Shown here: in pieces, positions 5,163-5,809 of the stretch
Position numbering within the stretch: the first letter of the stretch is position 1
Layout of the letters: every line of letters starts with the position of its first letter
NCBI GenBank assembly: GCA_047629355.1
Contig: JBLHWU010000318.1
Span: 1 to 5,809, forward strand
Reading direction: 5' to 3'
From: CAYUNA01 sp047629355
Lineage (GTDB): Bacteria; Bacteroidota; Bacteroidia; Chitinophagales; Saprospiraceae
Length of the DNA stretch: 5,809 bases
Translations under genes and position numbers: made by a program
Notes under the pieces: generated by a model
Told to the model about the DNA's origin: nothing
Seen by the model: the letters and a program-made list of their open reading frames with translations, nothing else
Databases searched by the model: none

Positions 5163-5536
5163 ATTGATTTATTTAATGTGACGTAGCATTTTTTTTGAGT
5201 TTAAGTCAAACGTATTCAATAAATTGAGCCATTATACTTTTCCTTTTCCTTCTAAAAACCTTAAAGAATAAGTCCGTAACGGGGCTAAGTAAGTGCCCCT
5301 AATTGGAATAAATTCCAATTTCCTTTTTATCACATAGCTCACAATAGCTTAAACTATAGCTGATTTTAGCCTTTGAAAAACCATGTGGCTAGTTCAACAA
5401 CCCTTAAATACCTACTACCTAAGTAACGCCTAGTAACGGTAAAAAAGGCTTCAAATCCGAATTGCAAATACTTTCTTTTGAAAATATTCATCGTTTCGTT
5501 TTTCTAATCAAGCTACCTGCATTGCTCATTGCTCAG
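5163..5536. other. 374-base intergenic stretch with small palindromes
   Basis: No credible gene is seen on either strand. The left end must hold the promoter of the minus-strand lipoprotein gene, and the right end is the 3' side of moeA. Notable contents are the palindrome CCGTAACGG (5273-5281), two adjacent hairpins at 5281-5320, the similar words CTAAGTAACGCC and CTAGTAACGG near 5419-5439, and a tandem TGCTCATTGCTCA at about 5523-5535. No clear terminator for moeA is recognised. Confidence 0.5.
5281..5320. repeat. Two adjacent short hairpins
   Basis: GGGGC (5281-5285) pairs with GCCCC (5295-5299) around a nine-base loop. Directly after it, AATTGGAAT (5301-5309) pairs perfectly with ATTCCAATT (5312-5320) around two bases, and TTCCTTTTT-like pyrimidines follow from 5319. 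The pair could end a plus-strand transcript or be a relic of a repeat, but no plus-strand gene lies upstream. Confidence 0.45.
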
Positions 5537-5809
5537 CTACCGATAAAGATACAGCAAATAAACTTCTCCTTCCAAAAAATTATCCTTCCCACTTGGCAAT
5601 TCCAAAAAACCATCCGCATCCGTCAAATTTGCTAAATCTCCTGAGCCATTTCCTTCAATCGGAGTTGCTAATATTTGACCATTCTCCTTATAGAATATTT
5701 TGACTTGCAAAAAATAAGTCAAATCAGGTTTAAAGGTGAAATTTTGCGTCAAAACAGCCATTGGTTGTGGCGTTGTTTGCAATTGCAAACAAGCTTTTAA
5801 AAAAGGCAA
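5537..5809 (-). CDS. moeA: Molybdopterin molybdenumtransferase MoeA, C-terminal part (partial)
   Basis: Only the last 90 or so codons are in the window; the gene continues past its right edge. MoeA inserts molybdenum into adenylylated molybdopterin, the last step of molybdenum cofactor synthesis, in the cytoplasm. The visible part is the small C-terminal beta-barrel (domain IV) with its end-of-protein signature: a strand pair around YFLQVKIFYKENGQILATPI, then EGNGSGDLANLTDADGFLELP, matching the family pattern 'qgSG.l.sl..AdG...lP', then the closing F-L-E-G-E-V-Y-L-L. Glycine, serine and aspartate of the GSGD turn are present. It ends at TAG 5537-5539. Molybdenum-cofactor genes often cluster, so the DNA beyond the right edge may hold others; within the window no such gene accompanies it. 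Confidence 0.87.
   Translation of the reverse strand: MPFLKACLQLQTTPQPMAVLTQNFTFKPDLTYFLQVKIFYKENGQILATPIEGNGSGDLANLTDADGFLELPSGKDNFLEGEVYLLYLYR

Noticed and set aside
5382..5433. 16-codon plus-strand ORF (MWLVQQPLNTYYLSNA)
   Set aside because: It has no ribosome site, no homology I recognise and no promoter; chance open frames of this length are common.

Overview
The window looks like chromosomal DNA from a member of the Bacteroidota. It is AT-rich, several genes start without a clear Shine-Dalgarno sequence, and the secreted and lipid-anchored proteins are of the small sorts common in that phylum (a Dabb lipoprotein, a DUF4440/NTF2-like secreted protein, and an RlpA that carries an ordinary signal peptide rather than a lipobox). 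I lean towards an environmental lineage such as Saprospiria or Cytophagia, but the sequence does not prove this.

Layout, left to right. A minus-strand pair: a five-helix membrane protein (1059 to 532) followed 56 bases later by a Dabb-domain lipoprotein (475 to 20). A divergent plus-strand gene for a secreted NTF2-like protein (1218-1652). A decayed stretch with remains of a small secreted protein (about 1737-1889) and a strong hairpin (1890-1936) just behind the stop of a minus-strand fatty acid desaturase (2692 to 1946). Then about 1 kb without an intact gene (2693-3708). Next, rlpA with DPBB and SPOR domains (3709-4599), a perfect bidirectional terminator (4618-4657), a convergent minus-strand lipoprotein of unknown role (5162 to 4671), a 374-base non-coding stretch, and the C-terminal end of a minus-strand moeA that runs off the window (5809 to 5537).

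The gene-poor kilobase holds the main discovery. Two adjacent near-complete palindromes of 157 and 158 bases are each bordered by the trinucleotide TTA and share the middle copy (TTA-A-TTA-B-TTA). Both carry the same ten-base word AATTAAATAA at the same offset (positions 9-18). They behave like two non-autonomous mobile elements (palindromic MITEs) with a 3-bp target duplication. They sit inside a plus-strand reading frame: deleting both elements and two TTA copies (321 bases) rejoins an uninterrupted frame from 2779 to a stop at 3385-3387, and that stop lies inside a perfect 15-bp terminator hairpin (3376-3410). The stretch is therefore best read as a small gene with its own terminator, broken by tandem insertion.

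The intact genes are mostly unrelated housekeeping or envelope functions: cell-wall glycan processing at division (RlpA), membrane lipid unsaturation (desaturase) and molybdenum cofactor synthesis (MoeA). I see no operon-scale pathway, phage, CRISPR array or RNA gene.
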